The translations under genes and the position numbers were made by a program. Shown here in pieces: positions 50,572 to 60,396 of a stretch of 64,000 nucleotides of DNA. Each line of letters opens with the position of its first letter. Position 1 is the first letter of the stretch. The stretch spans positions 992,001 through 1,056,000 of the forward strand of contig NZ_CP015839.1 of the NCBI RefSeq assembly GCF_001651805.1, read 5' to 3'. The notes beneath the pieces are model-generated. The model was not told where the DNA came from and searched no databases. It saw only the letters and a program-made list of their open reading frames with translations. The DNA is from Marinobacterium aestuarii. GTDB taxonomy: Bacteria > Pseudomonadota > Gammaproteobacteria > Pseudomonadales > Balneatricaceae.

Positions 50572-50585
50572 AGCCCGTTCGGGCT
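50572..50585. other. Small hairpin between djlA and the DUF3530 gene
   Basis: AGCCCG-TT-CGGGCT, six pairs, in the gap between convergent genes. There is no T-run, so terminator function is uncertain. Confidence 0.35.
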
Positions 50586-50602
50586 GAACGCGCCTGGGGG
50601 AT

Positions 50603-51619
50603 TTAGCGCCCCGGCTGCTGCTCGGCGGGCTCAGCATCCTGGTTAACCATCGGCGGGGGCATCAGGTAGCGCTTGATGCGCCCGCGCACTTCGCGCACCA
50701 GCAGGGCGCCGTTATCGGCGGGCAGTATTTCCGGCAGTGTTCCCTGATGATAGCTTTCAAGCAGCGCCCGGCGCGCGCTATTGCCGCGCAGGCGGGCAGC
50801 CTCGCTCGCCATATAACTTATCTGATAAATATCCACTACCGGCAGGCTCAGCTCCGTCAGCAGCTGGGTCAGTTGGGGGGCGCCCTGCGCGGCGGGCTGG
50901 CGTGCATTCAGCAGGGCCAGACCTAAGCGGTGACTTTGCTGGAACTCCTGGGCGCAGAGTGCCGCCCAGGTCGCGCCCGTGCCAGTGCCCAGAAAGATCA
51001 GATAGTCGTGCTGGCGGGACTCAAGGTGTCGGATGGCGGCTTCGCATATCCGAATAACGCGCTCTGCATACAGCTCCATAGGTGTGATTTCGGTGTCCTG
51101 CGTTGTGGCATCGGCTGTGTTCTGCGGATCTGTCTGGTCGGTGACGCTGGGTTCTGCACCACTGACGGCTGCGCTGTTGCTGGATGAAAAACGGCGCGGC
51201 GGTACGGGCATGGCGGCGCTGCGCGGCAGCGCAACCGCCAGAGTATCCCAGTCGTGGCGCGCCAGGCCTGTGCGCAGCGGATGCAGATCCTGCGGCCAGT
51301 CCGGGTGGCTGTGCTCATCGGGCAGCAGAATCACGGCGCCGGTGGGGTCGGCCTGGCTGGCGGGCTGATAGAGCGTCAGGCTGCGGTCGCTGTTGGTTTC
51401 AAGCCAGTTGGCCTCGGTTTCCGGCGCCAGCGCCAGGGCGCGGGCCAGGTCGAGCATGCCCTGTTGCTGCGGTGTCGGCTCGACCCGTTCACGCAGGGCG
51501 ACAGCTGGGCTGGCTTCGGGGTCGCTTTCGACAGTCGTCTGGGCAGTGGATGCAGCGGCCTGAGCCAGGGCGGCGGGCAGCAGGAGACTCAGGGTGAGGG
51601 CGCAGAGTATTGGCTTCAT
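50603..51619 (-). CDS. DUF3530 family exported protein (alpha/beta-hydrolase-like)
   Basis: A 338-residue protein with a signal peptide (ALTLSLLLPAALAQAA). It has GAVILLPDEHSHPDWPQDLHPLR, and DYLIFLGTGTGATWAALCAQEF resembles a nucleophile elbow with GTGTG instead of GxSxG. This matches my recollection of DUF3530, common in Pseudomonas-like bacteria and uncharacterised. A Ser/Thr/Gln-rich stretch (near residues 150-180) breaks the fold. Monocistronic, divergent from rpe. Confidence 0.8.
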   Translation of the reverse strand: MKPILCALTLSLLLPAALAQAAASTAQTTVESDPEASPAVALRERVEPTPQQQGMLDLARALALAPETEANWLETNSDRSLTLYQPASQADPTGAVILLPDEHSHPDWPQDLHPLRTGLARHDWDTLAVALPRSAAMPVPPRRFSSSNSAAVSGAEPSVTDQTDPQNTADATTQDTEITPMELYAERVIRICEAAIRHLESRQHDYLIFLGTGTGATWAALCAQEFQQSHRLGLALLNARQPAAQGAPQLTQLLTELSLPVVDIYQISYMASEAARLRGNSARRALLESYHQGTLPEILPADNGALLVREVRGRIKRYLMPPPMVNQDAEPAEQQPGR

Positions 51620-51711
51620 GTCCGGATTATTCAGAACTGCCCGGTCGCAGGCAAGGCCTTGCTTGGTTACAATAGCGCCGATTGAAAATTTCCTTCACAA
51701 AGAGTCTGACC

Positions 51712-52383
51712 ATGGCCGATTACAAACTAGCCCCGTCCATTCTGTCCGCCGACTTTGCCCGCCTGGGTGAGGAGGTTGAAAATGTACTCGCGGCAGGTGC
51801 TGACATTGTGCACTTTGATGTCATGGACAATCACTATGTGCCGAATCTGACCATTGGCCCCATGGTCTGCAAGGCGCTGCGAAAGCACGGCATCAAGGCG
51901 CCTATCGATGTGCATCTGATGGTCAAGCCGGTCGATCGCATGATCGGCGAGTTTATCGAGGCCGGTGCCAGCTTTATCACCTTCCACCCCGAAGCCTCGG
52001 AGCATATAGATCGCTCCTTGCAGATGATTCGTGATGGCGGCTGTCAGGCAGGCCTGGTGTTCAATCCCGCGACACCGCTGCATTACCTTGACCATGTGAT
52101 GGATCGGCTGGACATGATTCTGCTGATGTCCGTTAACCCGGGTTTTGGCGGTCAGAAGTTCATTCCCTCTACCCTCGACAAGCTGCGGCTGGTGCGCCAG
52201 CGTATCGACGCCAGTGGCCTGGATATCCGCCTCGAAGTGGATGGTGGTGTCGGTATTGGCAATATCGCCGAGATCGCGGCCGCCGGTGCCGATACCTTTG
52301 TCGCCGGTTCCGCCATCTTCAATACCGATGATTACCGCGCGACTATCGAAGCCATGCGTGCCGAGCTGGCGAAGGTGTCCTGA
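51712..52383 (+). CDS. rpe: Ribulose-5-phosphate 3-epimerase
   Basis: Pentose phosphate pathway. The 223-residue TIM barrel has [33 protein letters not shown] (metal His and Asp), VDVHLMV-like [25 protein letters not shown] and [10 protein letters not shown]. The ATG at 51712 is chosen over 51682, which would add ten extra residues. It shares one base with gph. Confidence 0.96.
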   Translation: MADYKLAPSILSADFARLGEEVENVLAAGADIVHFDVMDNHYVPNLTIGPMVCKALRKHGIKAPIDVHLMVKPVDRMIGEFIEAGASFITFHPEASEHIDRSLQMIRDGGCQAGLVFNPATPLHYLDHVMDRLDMILLMSVNPGFGGQKFIPSTLDKLRLVRQRIDASGLDIRLEVDGGVGIGNIAEIAAAGADTFVAGSAIFNTDDYRATIEAMRAELAKVS

Positions 52384-53063
52384 TGCGCAGCCTGTTCGGA
52401 GGCAGTGACCCCGCGCTGGTGCTGTTCGATCTGGACGGCACCCTGGTGGATAGCGTGCCGGATCTGGCCCTGGCCATTGATCGCATGCTGGCGGCGCTCG
52501 AGCTTGAGCCTGCCGGCGTTGCACGGGTGCGGGACTGGGTCGGCAATGGCGCACCGACGCTGGTGCGCCGCGCCTTGCATGGGCAGCTGGATATAGCCGA
52601 TGCCACCCTGCCAGTGGGGCGCTTCGAGCAGGCCTATGAGCTCTTTTTGCAGTTCTACGGCGAGTCCACCGCGGCACTGAGTGCACTCTATCCCGGTGTG
52701 AGCGAATGCCTGGATGGTCTAAGGGCGCGGGGTATTCGTCTTGGCGTTGCGACCAACAAGCCGATGCGCTTTACCGGTGACATGCTGCAGGGGCTCGGGA
52801 TCGATGGCTACTTTGATGTGGTGATCGGTGGCGACAGCCTGCCCAGCTGCAAGCCGGATCCCGCCATGCTGCTCAGCGCCATCGAACAGTGCGGCGCCAC
52901 GCCTGCCACTACCCTGATGGTGGGGGACTCGAGCAACGATATCCGTGCCGCCCGGGCTGCCGGGTGCAAGGTGGTGGGCGTGCCCTATGGCTACAACCAC
53001 GGTGAACCTATCGAGGCCAGCGCGCCTGATCTGATAGTGGCGCGGCTGGATGCGCTGCTGTGA
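52383..53063 (+). CDS. gph: Phosphoglycolate phosphatase
   Basis: A 226-residue HAD-superfamily enzyme that removes 2-phosphoglycolate from DNA repair. The nucleophile motif is FDLDGTLVDS, motif II is ATNKP, and motif IV is MVGDSSNDIRAARAAG. The rpe-gph-trpE order is typical of Pseudomonas relatives. Its start overlaps the rpe stop (TGATG). Confidence 0.93.
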   Translation: MRSLFGGSDPALVLFDLDGTLVDSVPDLALAIDRMLAALELEPAGVARVRDWVGNGAPTLVRRALHGQLDIADATLPVGRFEQAYELFLQFYGESTAALSALYPGVSECLDGLRARGIRLGVATNKPMRFTGDMLQGLGIDGYFDVVIGGDSLPSCKPDPAMLLSAIEQCGATPATTLMVGDSSNDIRAARAAGCKVVGVPYGYNHGEPIEASAPDLIVARLDALL

Positions 53064-53276
53064 GTCGCTGTGGCAGCGGTTGCGCAGGCCCTCGGGCTTG
53101 CTATATCGTATGGTTCCAACATTCTGATTTGACTGACAACTTTCAGCCGTGAATCTATTCTTTGTGCTTCATCAAATGGGCTTTCGACTCGGCGTATTGC
53201 AGCTGGAGTCGCGCTGGCGATGGCGTCTGTAATTCCCGCCTGACACACCTTCATACCCACTTTTTGAGGCAGCAAA

Positions 53277-54758
53277 ATGACGCCTGAACAGTTTTCCGAT
53301 CTGGCCGCGCAGAATTACAACCGTATTCCGGTGATGCGCACCGTACTGGCCGACCTGGACACCCCGCTTTCCACTTACATGAAACTGGCCGACGCGCCCT
53401 ACAGCTATCTGTTCGAGTCCGTCGAGGGCGGTGAAAAGTGGGGGCGTTACTCCATTATCGGCCTGCCGTGCCGTACCCTGCTCAAGGTCTGCGGCCATGA
53501 GGTCAGCATCAGTACCGACGGTTCCATCGTCGAGCAGCTGGAGGTGGAAGATCCGCTGGATTTTGTCGAGCAGTTCCAGGCCCGCTACCGGGTACCGGAT
53601 CTACCCCATCTGCCGCGCTTCAATGGTGGCCTGGTGGGTTACTTTGGCTACGACACAGTGCGTTATATCGAAAAGCGCCTGGCGGCGACGGCCCCGCCGG
53701 ATGTGATAGGCACGCCCGATATCCTGCTGATGGTGTCCGATGAGCTGGTGGTGTTCGATAATCTCAGCGGCAAGCTGATTCTGATCTGTCATACCGATCC
53801 TGCGCTGCCGGATGCACTTTCCCGTGCCGAAGCCAGGCTCGATGAGCTGGTGGCCAGGCTGCGCACCGCCACGCCGCGGCCGCCCGAGGCTGCGCCTGCG
53901 CGTCATGTTGATGAGACTGCGTTCAAGTCCAGCTTTGGTGAAGATGCCTTCAAGGCGGCGGTGGCCCGTATCAAGGAATACATCCTGTCCGGTGACATGA
54001 TGCAGACGGTGATCTCCCAGCGCATGTCGATTCCCTTCGAGAGCCGGCCGCTGGATCTGTACCGCGCACTGCGCTGCCTGAACCCGTCCCCTTACATGTA
54101 TTTGCTGAATCTGGATGATTTCCATGTGGTGGGGTCATCGCCGGAAATTCTCGCCCGGGTGGAGGATGGTATTGCGACCGTCAGGCCCATCGCCGGAACA
54201 CGCCCCCGCGGTGAAACCGAGGCCGAGGATCGGGCGCTGGAGCAGGATCTGCTGTCGGACCCCAAAGAGCTGGCCGAGCATCTGATGCTGATCGATCTGG
54301 GGCGCAACGATGTGGGGCGCGTGGCCCGGGTAGGCGAGGTGCAGCTCACCGAGAAAATGGTGGTAGAGCGCTATTCCCACGTGATGCATATCGTCTCCAA
54401 CGTGAATGGCCGCCTGCGCGATGATGTCAGTGCCATGGATGTGTTGCGTGCGGCCCACCCGGCCGGCACCCTCAGCGGTGCGCCCAAGGTGCGGGCGATG
54501 GAAATTATCGACGAGCTTGAACCGGTGAAACGCGGCGTTTATGGCGGCGCCGTGGGCTACCTGTCCTGGAATGGCAACATGGATACCGCCATCGCGATTC
54601 GCACTGCGGTGATCAAGGACAAAACCCTGCACATTCAGGCCGGCGCCGGTATCGTGGCCGATTCGGTACCCCAGAACGAGTGGGATGAAACCATGAACAA
54701 GGGGCGGGCCATTTTCCGTGCCGTGGCCATGGTGGAGCAGGGCCTCGATAACCTCTAA
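53277..54758 (+). CDS. trpE: Anthranilate synthase component I TrpE
   Basis: Makes anthranilate from chorismate with TrpG. The 493-residue protein has the N-terminal Trp-sensing part ([19 protein letters not shown]-like [20 protein letters not shown]) and the catalytic core: [40 protein letters not shown] and the ending [17 protein letters not shown]. trpG is not next to it, and a terminator follows, so it is probably transcribed alone or with rpe-gph. I see no Trp-rich leader peptide in the 213 bp upstream. Confidence 0.97.
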   Translation: MTPEQFSDLAAQNYNRIPVMRTVLADLDTPLSTYMKLADAPYSYLFESVEGGEKWGRYSIIGLPCRTLLKVCGHEVSISTDGSIVEQLEVEDPLDFVEQFQARYRVPDLPHLPRFNGGLVGYFGYDTVRYIEKRLAATAPPDVIGTPDILLMVSDELVVFDNLSGKLILICHTDPALPDALSRAEARLDELVARLRTATPRPPEAAPARHVDETAFKSSFGEDAFKAAVARIKEYILSGDMMQTVISQRMSIPFESRPLDLYRALRCLNPSPYMYLLNLDDFHVVGSSPEILARVEDGIATVRPIAGTRPRGETEAEDRALEQDLLSDPKELAEHLMLIDLGRNDVGRVARVGEVQLTEKMVVERYSHVMHIVSNVNGRLRDDVSAMDVLRAAHPAGTLSGAPKVRAMEIIDELEPVKRGVYGGAVGYLSWNGNMDTAIAIRTAVIKDKTLHIQAGAGIVADSVPQNEWDETMNKGRAIFRAVAMVEQGLDNL

Positions 54759-54797
54759 CAGGCCTGCTGCTGCGCAGACCGCAGCACTGAACCCAAG

Positions 54798-54825
54798 ACC
54801 GGAGCCCTGAGCTCCGGTTTTTTTT
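54798..54825 (+). terminator. Intrinsic terminator after trpE
   Basis: CCGGAGC-CCTGA-GCTCCGG, a perfect 7-bp stem, followed directly by eight T. It begins 40 bp after the trpE stop. This is a strong Rho-independent terminator on the + strand. Confidence 0.95.
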
Positions 54826-55161
54826 GCCTGTCTTTGTCTGTCGCTTGTCGGTATTCGAACCTGTGATGTTCCCTTGTTTCACCTGTGTGGCCGCGGGTTT
54901 TTGTGCTGCTGGCCTCATATGTCAATTAATAGGCTCCATTTGTTATTGTCCGATACGCGACTACGCGCGACACTGCATGACACTGACTTACCGGCCAGCG
55001 GCGCTTGAAGCGTATTTTTTTGTGGCTGGCATGCCCTATGGGCGAGCGAGTGTCCTGTTTGGTTCTATCCTTATGGCCAGGTAGGCACAAGTTCATGTTA
55101 TCGATGCGGTCCGCCCCTTGCGGGTGTGGGCCTGGACAGTAATGCGAAAAGGCAGAACAGC
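54826..55161. other. Intergenic region upstream of etfB
   Basis: 336 bp. The only frame of note (54824-55084) has no ribosome site and begins in the terminator's T-run, so I do not call it. The etfBA promoter must lie here; I cannot place it with confidence. Confidence 0.5.
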
Positions 55162-55911
55162 ATGAAAGTACTGGTAACGGTCAAGCGTGTCCTCGACTAC
55201 AACGTCAAGGTACGCGTCAAGGCGGATCGCAGCGATGTGGATCTGGCCAACGTCAAGATGTCGCTGAACCCTTTCTGCGAGATCGCGGTGGAAGAGGCGG
55301 TGCGGCTCAGAGAGGCCGGCGTGGCGACCGAGGTGATCGTCGTCTCCATAGGCCCCAAGGCGGTGCAGGAGCAGATTCGCACGGCGCTGGCGCTCGGTGC
55401 TGATCGTGGTATCCATATTGAAACCGAAAACAGCCCCGAATCCCTGTCCGTCGCCAAGCTGCTGGCCAAGATCGTGGCCGACGAGCAGCCGGGTCTGGTG
55501 ATTCTCGGCAAGCAGGCGATCGATTCCGACAACAACCAGACCGGCCAGATGCTGGCGGCATTGACGGGCCTGTCCCAGGGTACCTTCGCCTCTGAAGTGA
55601 AGATCGAGGGTGATGAAGCTCTGGTGACCCGTGAAGTCGACGGCGGCCTGCAGACCCTGGGTCTGAAGCTGCCCGCCATCGTTACCACCGATCTGCGCCT
55701 GAACGAGCCGCGTTATGCGTCTTTGCCCAACATCATGAAAGCCAAGAAGAAGCCAATGGAGGTGAAAACGCCGGCGGATCTGGGTGTGGAGCTGCGCGCG
55801 CACATCGAGCTGCTGAGTGTTGAGCCGCCGGCCGAACGCAAGGGTGGTATCAAGGTGAGCTCGGTGGCCGAGCTGGTGGAAAAACTGAAAAACGAAGCGA
55901 AGGTGATCTGA
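55162..55911 (+). CDS. etfB: Electron transfer flavoprotein beta subunit
   Basis: Takes electrons from acyl-CoA and other dehydrogenases. The 249-residue protein begins [38 protein letters not shown] and [21 protein letters not shown] (AMP/FAD contacts) are typical. The ATG at 55162 gives the standard start. One base is shared with etfA (TGATG). Confidence 0.97.
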   Translation: MKVLVTVKRVLDYNVKVRVKADRSDVDLANVKMSLNPFCEIAVEEAVRLREAGVATEVIVVSIGPKAVQEQIRTALALGADRGIHIETENSPESLSVAKLLAKIVADEQPGLVILGKQAIDSDNNQTGQMLAALTGLSQGTFASEVKIEGDEALVTREVDGGLQTLGLKLPAIVTTDLRLNEPRYASLPNIMKAKKKPMEVKTPADLGVELRAHIELLSVEPPAERKGGIKVSSVAELVEKLKNEAKVI

Positions 55912-56846
55912 TGGCGACCCTGATTATTGCGGAACACGATAACAGCATCCTGAAACCGGCCACGCTTAATACCGTTGCTGCAGCCGTTGCCATCGGTGGC
56001 GATGTGGCTCTGCTGGTGGCGGGTGAAGGCTGTCAGGCCGTAGCCGATCAGGCTGCAAAGGTTGCCGGCGTCAGCAAGGTTCTGCTGGCCGACAATGCCG
56101 CCTATGGGCATCAGCTGGCGGAGAACGTCGCGCCGCTGGTGGCAGAGCTGGCCAAGACCGCTGGCTTTGAGTATGTGCTGGCGCCGGCCACCACCACCGG
56201 CAAGAACCTGCTGCCCCGCGTGGCAGCCCTGCTGGATGTGGGTCAGCTGTCCGATATCGTTGCGGTCGAGTCGGCCGATACTTTCAAACGCCCGATCTAT
56301 GCCGGCAACGCCATTGCCACGGTGAAGTCGCTGGATGCCATCAAGGTCATCACAGTGCGTGGCACGGCCTTTGACCCGGTGGCTGCTGAAGGCGGTTCTG
56401 CCACTATTGAAGCCGTGACGGCGGTACATGATGCTGCGCTGTCGCGCTTCGTCGGTGAAGAAGTCGCCAAGTCGGACCGTCCTGAGCTGACGGCGGCGCG
56501 TGTCATTATCTCCGGTGGTCGCGGCATGGGCAACGGCGAGAATTTCGCCCTGCTGGAAAAGGTTGCCGACAAGCTCGGTGCGGCCGTGGGCGCGTCCCGC
56601 GCGGCAGTGGATGCGGGCTTTGTACCCAACGACATGCAGGTCGGCCAGACCGGCAAGATTGTCGCGCCCGAGCTGTACATTGCTGTGGGCATTTCCGGTG
56701 CCATCCAGCACCTGGCCGGCATGAAGGATTCCAAGGTGATAGTCGCGATCAACAAGGATGAAGAGGCGCCGATCTTCCAGGTGGCGGATTATGGTCTGGT
56801 CGCAGACCTGTTCGAGGCTGTGCCTGAGCTGGAAGCGAGCTTGTAA
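55911..56846 (+). CDS. etfA: Electron transfer flavoprotein alpha subunit
   Basis: Partner of EtfB; binds FAD. The 311-residue protein has [20 protein letters not shown] at the start. The C-terminal FAD-binding signature runs [52 protein letters not shown] and [20 protein letters not shown]. Its last codons ([12 protein letters not shown]) and stop are repeated five more times downstream in an 81-bp tandem array, in the same frame but each ending with a stop. Confidence 0.97.
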   Translation: MATLIIAEHDNSILKPATLNTVAAAVAIGGDVALLVAGEGCQAVADQAAKVAGVSKVLLADNAAYGHQLAENVAPLVAELAKTAGFEYVLAPATTTGKNLLPRVAALLDVGQLSDIVAVESADTFKRPIYAGNAIATVKSLDAIKVITVRGTAFDPVAAEGGSATIEAVTAVHDAALSRFVGEEVAKSDRPELTAARVIISGGRGMGNGENFALLEKVADKLGAAVGASRAAVDAGFVPNDMQVGQTGKIVAPELYIAVGISGAIQHLAGMKDSKVIVAINKDEEAPIFQVADYGLVADLFEAVPELEASL

Positions 56847-57253
56847 AGCTTCCAGGTGGCGCTCTCGAGTTGCGGCCTGGTTGTCGGTCTGTTCGAGGCT
56901 GTGCCTGAGCTGGAAGCGAGCTTGTAAAGCTTCCAGGTGGCGCTCTCGAGTTGCGGCCTGGTTGTCGGTCTGTTCGAGGCTGTGCCTGAGCTGGAAGCGA
57001 GCTTGTAAAGCTTCCAGGTGGCGTTCTCGAGTTGCGGCCTGGTTGTCGGTCTGTTCGAGGCTGTGCCTGAGCTGGAAGCGAGCTTGTAAAGCTTCCAGGT
57101 GGCGCTCTCGAGTTGCGGCCTGGTTGTGTAGGTCTGTTCGAGGCTGTGCCTGAGCTGGAAGCGAGCTTGTAAAGCTTCCAGGTGGCGCTCTCGAGTTGCG
57201 GCCTGGTTGTAGGTCTGTTCGAGGCCGTGCCTGAGCTGGAAGCCAGCCTGTAA
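56808..57253 (+). repeat. 81-bp tandem repeat of the etfA 3' end (six copies)
   Basis: CTGTTCGAGGC starts at 56808 (in etfA), 56889, 56970, 57051, 57134 and 57215, so the period is 81 bp, with one 83-bp step. Each unit reads, in the etfA frame, a variant of the etfA C terminus ([26 protein letters not shown]) then TAA. Copies are almost identical to each other, with single changes such as GCGTTCTC for GCGCTCTC. In the last copy the end is GAAGCCAGCCTGTAA, unlike the others. The 83-bp step puts the last two units out of the etfA frame. The etfBA terminator follows. Confidence 0.95.
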
Positions 57254-57283
57254 TATTCAAGTATCTGTTCAACATTGTGCCTT

Positions 57284-57319
57284 CAGGGGCGGGCCTCAGT
57301 TGCCGGCCCCTGTTTTTTT
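57284..57319 (+). terminator. Intrinsic terminator after etfBA
   Basis: CAGGGGC and GCCCCTG pair as a 7-bp outer stem, with a smaller GGC/GCC inner stem, and seven T follow. It lies just after the last unit of the tandem array, so the whole array is transcribed with etfBA. Confidence 0.85.
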
Positions 57320-57418
57320 GCCTGGTACAGCTATTTATTCATTTATCTATTTTTACAGACGCAATTTACCCACCCATTTTCTAATTCCACTACACAGCAT
57401 AACAAGAGGTAAGTCCCC

Positions 57419-59101
57419 ATGAGCGAAGCCGTGAACGCTGCTGAACGCGAATCGATGGAATTCGATGTGGTGATTGTAGGTGCGGGCCCTGCGGGTCTGT
57501 CCGCCGCCATTCGCCTGATGCAGCAGGCGCAGGACGCCGAACGCGAGCTGTCGGTCTGTGTGGTGGAAAAAGGCTCCGAAGTCGGCGCCCATATACTCTC
57601 GGGTGCCGTGATCGAACCCCGCGCCCTGGCCGAACTCTTTCCTGACTGGAAAGAGCGCGGCGCGCCCCTGACCACCGCAGTCACCGAAGATCAGATCTAC
57701 CTGCTGGGTGATGCGACCTCTGCCCGGCGCATCCCCAATGCGCTGGTGCCCAAGACCATGCACAACCATGGCAACTATGTCGCCAGTCTTGGCAATCTGT
57801 GCCGCTGGCTGGCGGAGCAGGCCGAAGCCCTGGGCGTAGAGATCTTCCCGGGTTTTGCTGCCAGCGAAGTGCTCTATCACGCAGACGGCAGCGTTAAGGG
57901 TATCGCCACCGGCGACATGGGCATCGGCCACGATGGCCAGCCCAAAGACAGCTATACGCAAGGCATGGAGCTGCACGCCAAGGTCACCCTGTTCACCGAA
58001 GGTTGCCGCGGCCACCTGGGCAAGCAGCTGATCGAAAAGTTTGCGCTCGACAAGGACGCCGATCCGCAGCACTACGGCCTGGGGATCAAGGAGTTGTGGG
58101 ATATAGACCCCGCCAAGCATCAGCCGGGCCTGGTGTTGCACGGCTCCGGCTGGCCGCTGACGGGCAAGGGGCAGGAAGGCACGAGTGGCGGCTTCTTCCT
58201 GTACCACGCCGACAACCACCAGGTGGTGGTGGGGCTGATCGTTGATCTGAACTACAGCAACCCCTGGCTGAGCCCGTTCGATGAATTCCAGCGCATGAAG
58301 CACCATCCGCTGTTTGCGCAGTATCTGGAGGGTGGCAAGCGCGTGTCCTACGGCGCCCGCGCCATCACCAAGGGTGGCTTCAACTCGCTGCCCAAAATGA
58401 CCATGCCGGGCGCACTGCTGCTGGGCTGTGATGCCGGCACCCTGAACTTCTCCAAGATCAAGGGCACCCACACGGCGATGAAATCAGGCATCGTGGCCGC
58501 CGAAAGCCTGTTCAAAGCCCTGGGTGAAAACGACAGCGCCGGCCAGGATATCACCGCTTTCACCGATGCTTTCAAGGCCTCCTGGCTCTACGACGAGCTC
58601 TATCGCAGCCGCAACTTTGGCCCTGCGCTGCACAAGTTCGGCACTCTGATGGGGGGCGCCTTCAACTTCATCGATCAGAACCTGTGCGGCGGCAAGCTGC
58701 CCGTCACCCTGCACGATACCCGTGCGGATTATGCCCAGCTCCAGCCTGCGGCTCAGAGCCAGAAGATCGACTACCCCAAGCCGGATGGCAAGCTGAGCTT
58801 TGACAAACTGACATCGGTGTTCCTGTCGAACACCAACCATGAAGAAGACCAGCCCAGCCACCTGCAGCTGAGGGATGCCAGCATCCCCATTGGCACTAAC
58901 CTGCCCACCTGGGCGGAGCCCGCGCAGCGTTACTGCCCGGCGGGGGTGTACGAGGTGGTGGAAGAGGCAAGCGGCCCGCGCTTTCAGATCAACGCCCAGA
59001 ACTGTGTGCACTGCAAGACCTGCGATATCAAAGACCCGTCGCAGAACATCACCTGGGTGGTGCCAGAAGGCGGCGGCGGCCCGACTTACCCGAATATGTA
59101 G
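57419..59101 (+). CDS. Electron transfer flavoprotein-ubiquinone oxidoreductase
   Basis: Passes electrons from ETF to ubiquinone at the inner membrane. The 560-residue protein has the N-terminal FAD site VVIVGAGPAGLSAAIRLMQQ and the substrate-domain motif CRGHLGKQL. The C-terminal [4Fe-4S] cluster is marked by Cys in RYCPAGVYE and NCVHCKTCDIKDPSQNITW. Length matches bacterial ETF-QO. It is separated from etfBA by a terminator, so it has its own promoter. A repeat block follows its stop. Confidence 0.96.
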   Translation: MSEAVNAAERESMEFDVVIVGAGPAGLSAAIRLMQQAQDAERELSVCVVEKGSEVGAHILSGAVIEPRALAELFPDWKERGAPLTTAVTEDQIYLLGDATSARRIPNALVPKTMHNHGNYVASLGNLCRWLAEQAEALGVEIFPGFAASEVLYHADGSVKGIATGDMGIGHDGQPKDSYTQGMELHAKVTLFTEGCRGHLGKQLIEKFALDKDADPQHYGLGIKELWDIDPAKHQPGLVLHGSGWPLTGKGQEGTSGGFFLYHADNHQVVVGLIVDLNYSNPWLSPFDEFQRMKHHPLFAQYLEGGKRVSYGARAITKGGFNSLPKMTMPGALLLGCDAGTLNFSKIKGTHTAMKSGIVAAESLFKALGENDSAGQDITAFTDAFKASWLYDELYRSRNFGPALHKFGTLMGGAFNFIDQNLCGGKLPVTLHDTRADYAQLQPAAQSQKIDYPKPDGKLSFDKLTSVFLSNTNHEEDQPSHLQLRDASIPIGTNLPTWAEPAQRYCPAGVYEVVEEASGPRFQINAQNCVHCKTCDIKDPSQNITWVVPEGGGGPTYPNM

Positions 59102-59130
59102 GGGCAAGGGGCGAGAAAGCGACCGGGCTA

Positions 59131-59236
59131 CCGGTAATTGGTAATTGGTAAACCGGCAGCTTTCAGCCGTAAGCCGTAAGCTGACATCACGAATCACGAA
59201 TCACGAAGATTGGTAAGTAGTCATTGGTAATTGGTG
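59131..59236. repeat. Word-like repeat block after ETF-QO
   Basis: ACCGGTAATTGGTAATTGGTAAACCGG forms a near-palindrome (ACCGG...CCGG(T)). Then come CAGCTTTCAGCCGTAAGCCGTAAGCTG, three CACGAAT/CACGAAG units, and TTGGTAA words. Many words are shared, some inverted, with the block at 37317-37434. Both blocks directly follow a gene end. No coding potential. Confidence 0.7.
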
Positions 59237-59386
59237 GATTGGTGGTGCACCGAAATTCGCCTGGGGCTCATTTCCCGGAATTCGTAAAATCAGGCTACGG
59301 TTGAGCGTGCCTGGCCGGCGCGTCTTGCTGTTTTTCCCCAAAGAGCGCACCTTTGCGGCGCTGAACTTATTTCGAAGGGGAATCTG

Positions 59387-60283
59387 ATGAACTTCAAACG
59401 TCTGGAAACCTTTGTCTGGGTAGCGACCCTCGGAAGCTTCAGGAAGGCGGCGGAACGCCAGTGCACTACGCAGCCGGCGATCTCGTCGCGCATAGCCGCG
59501 CTGGAGGAGGAACTCGGCGCCAAGCTGTTTGTACGCGAGGTAGGGCCAGGCCCCGTCGCCCTCACGGCCAAGGGCAAGGAGCTACTGCCCTACGCCGAGA
59601 AGATCATTTTCATGTCGGAACAGCTGCGCAAGCGTGCCAACCTGTCACTGGCGCTGGGCGGCATTTTGCGCCTGGGGGTATCTGAAACCATCGTCCATAC
59701 CTGGCTGCCCGATTTTCTGCGGTGCCTGCATATCGATATGCCCAATCTGGAAGTCGAATTGACCGTGGATGTGACCAGCAACCTGCGCATGGGCTTGCTG
59801 GAGCGCTCGCTGGATCTGGCCTTTCTGATGGGGCCCGTCTCGGACCCCAATATCGCTGACCTTGAACTCTGCACCTTCCCGCTGGTGTGGGTTGCCAGCC
59901 CCGGGCTGGATCTGCCGCAGCGGCCGGTGGTGCTCAACGAGCTGACGCGCTGGCCGATTATTACCTATGCCAGAAGCACCAAACCCTTTGCCGAGATCAG
60001 CCAGCAATTCCGGGCGCTGGACGGGCCGCCGGTGCGTTTTTTTTCATCCAGTTCACTGGCGGCCTGCCACCGTCTGACCCTGGATGGCGTGGGTGTCTCG
60101 ACCTTGCCAGAGGTCATGATCACCGCGGAACTGGCCGCCGGTACCCTGAAAAGGGTCGAGGTAGACTGGACGCCCAGCGCCCTGGCCTTTACGGCCTCCT
60201 ATCCTACAGTGCCGTGCAATCCGCTGGCGGAGCTCGCGGCACAGATGGCGGTTAGGGTAGCCACGACCGCCGTAACGGCTTAG
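59387..60283 (+). CDS. LysR-family transcriptional regulator
   Basis: A 298-residue regulator. The N-terminal winged helix-turn-helix reads MNFKRLETFVWVATLGSFRKAAERQCTTQPAISSRIAALEEELG, shown here in parts: FVWVATLGSFRKAAE and TTQPAISSRIAALE. The effector domain starts about residue 90. It lies just before and in the same direction as the DUF1445-TRAP genes, separated by 113 A+T-rich bases that may hold its operator. Effector unknown. Confidence 0.92.
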   Translation: MNFKRLETFVWVATLGSFRKAAERQCTTQPAISSRIAALEEELGAKLFVREVGPGPVALTAKGKELLPYAEKIIFMSEQLRKRANLSLALGGILRLGVSETIVHTWLPDFLRCLHIDMPNLEVELTVDVTSNLRMGLLERSLDLAFLMGPVSDPNIADLELCTFPLVWVASPGLDLPQRPVVLNELTRWPIITYARSTKPFAEISQQFRALDGPPVRFFSSSSLAACHRLTLDGVGVSTLPEVMITAELAAGTLKRVEVDWTPSALAFTASYPTVPCNPLAELAAQMAVRVATTAVTA

Positions 60284-60396
60284 TTGATCAATTTTTTTTA
60301 TTAACATGGCAATAAAATGATAATTAGAAATTTTTTCTGACTGGAGTAGAGTCTTTAGCAGAAGACACAATAACAAGACCAGCAGAGGTTCCCGCC

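Noticed and set aside
53064-53276. trp attenuator or leader peptide before trpE
   Set aside because: No run of Trp codons and no terminator hairpin with T-tract in this interval.
54824-55084. 86-codon ORF between trpE and etfB
   Set aside because: Starts in the terminator's T-run, has no Shine-Dalgarno and no recognisable protein features.
55713-57275. 520-codon minus-strand frame with perfect 27-residue repeats
   Set aside because: It is the antisense of etfA and the 81-bp array. The repeat period is a multiple of three, so the frame stays open by arithmetic. No ribosome site.
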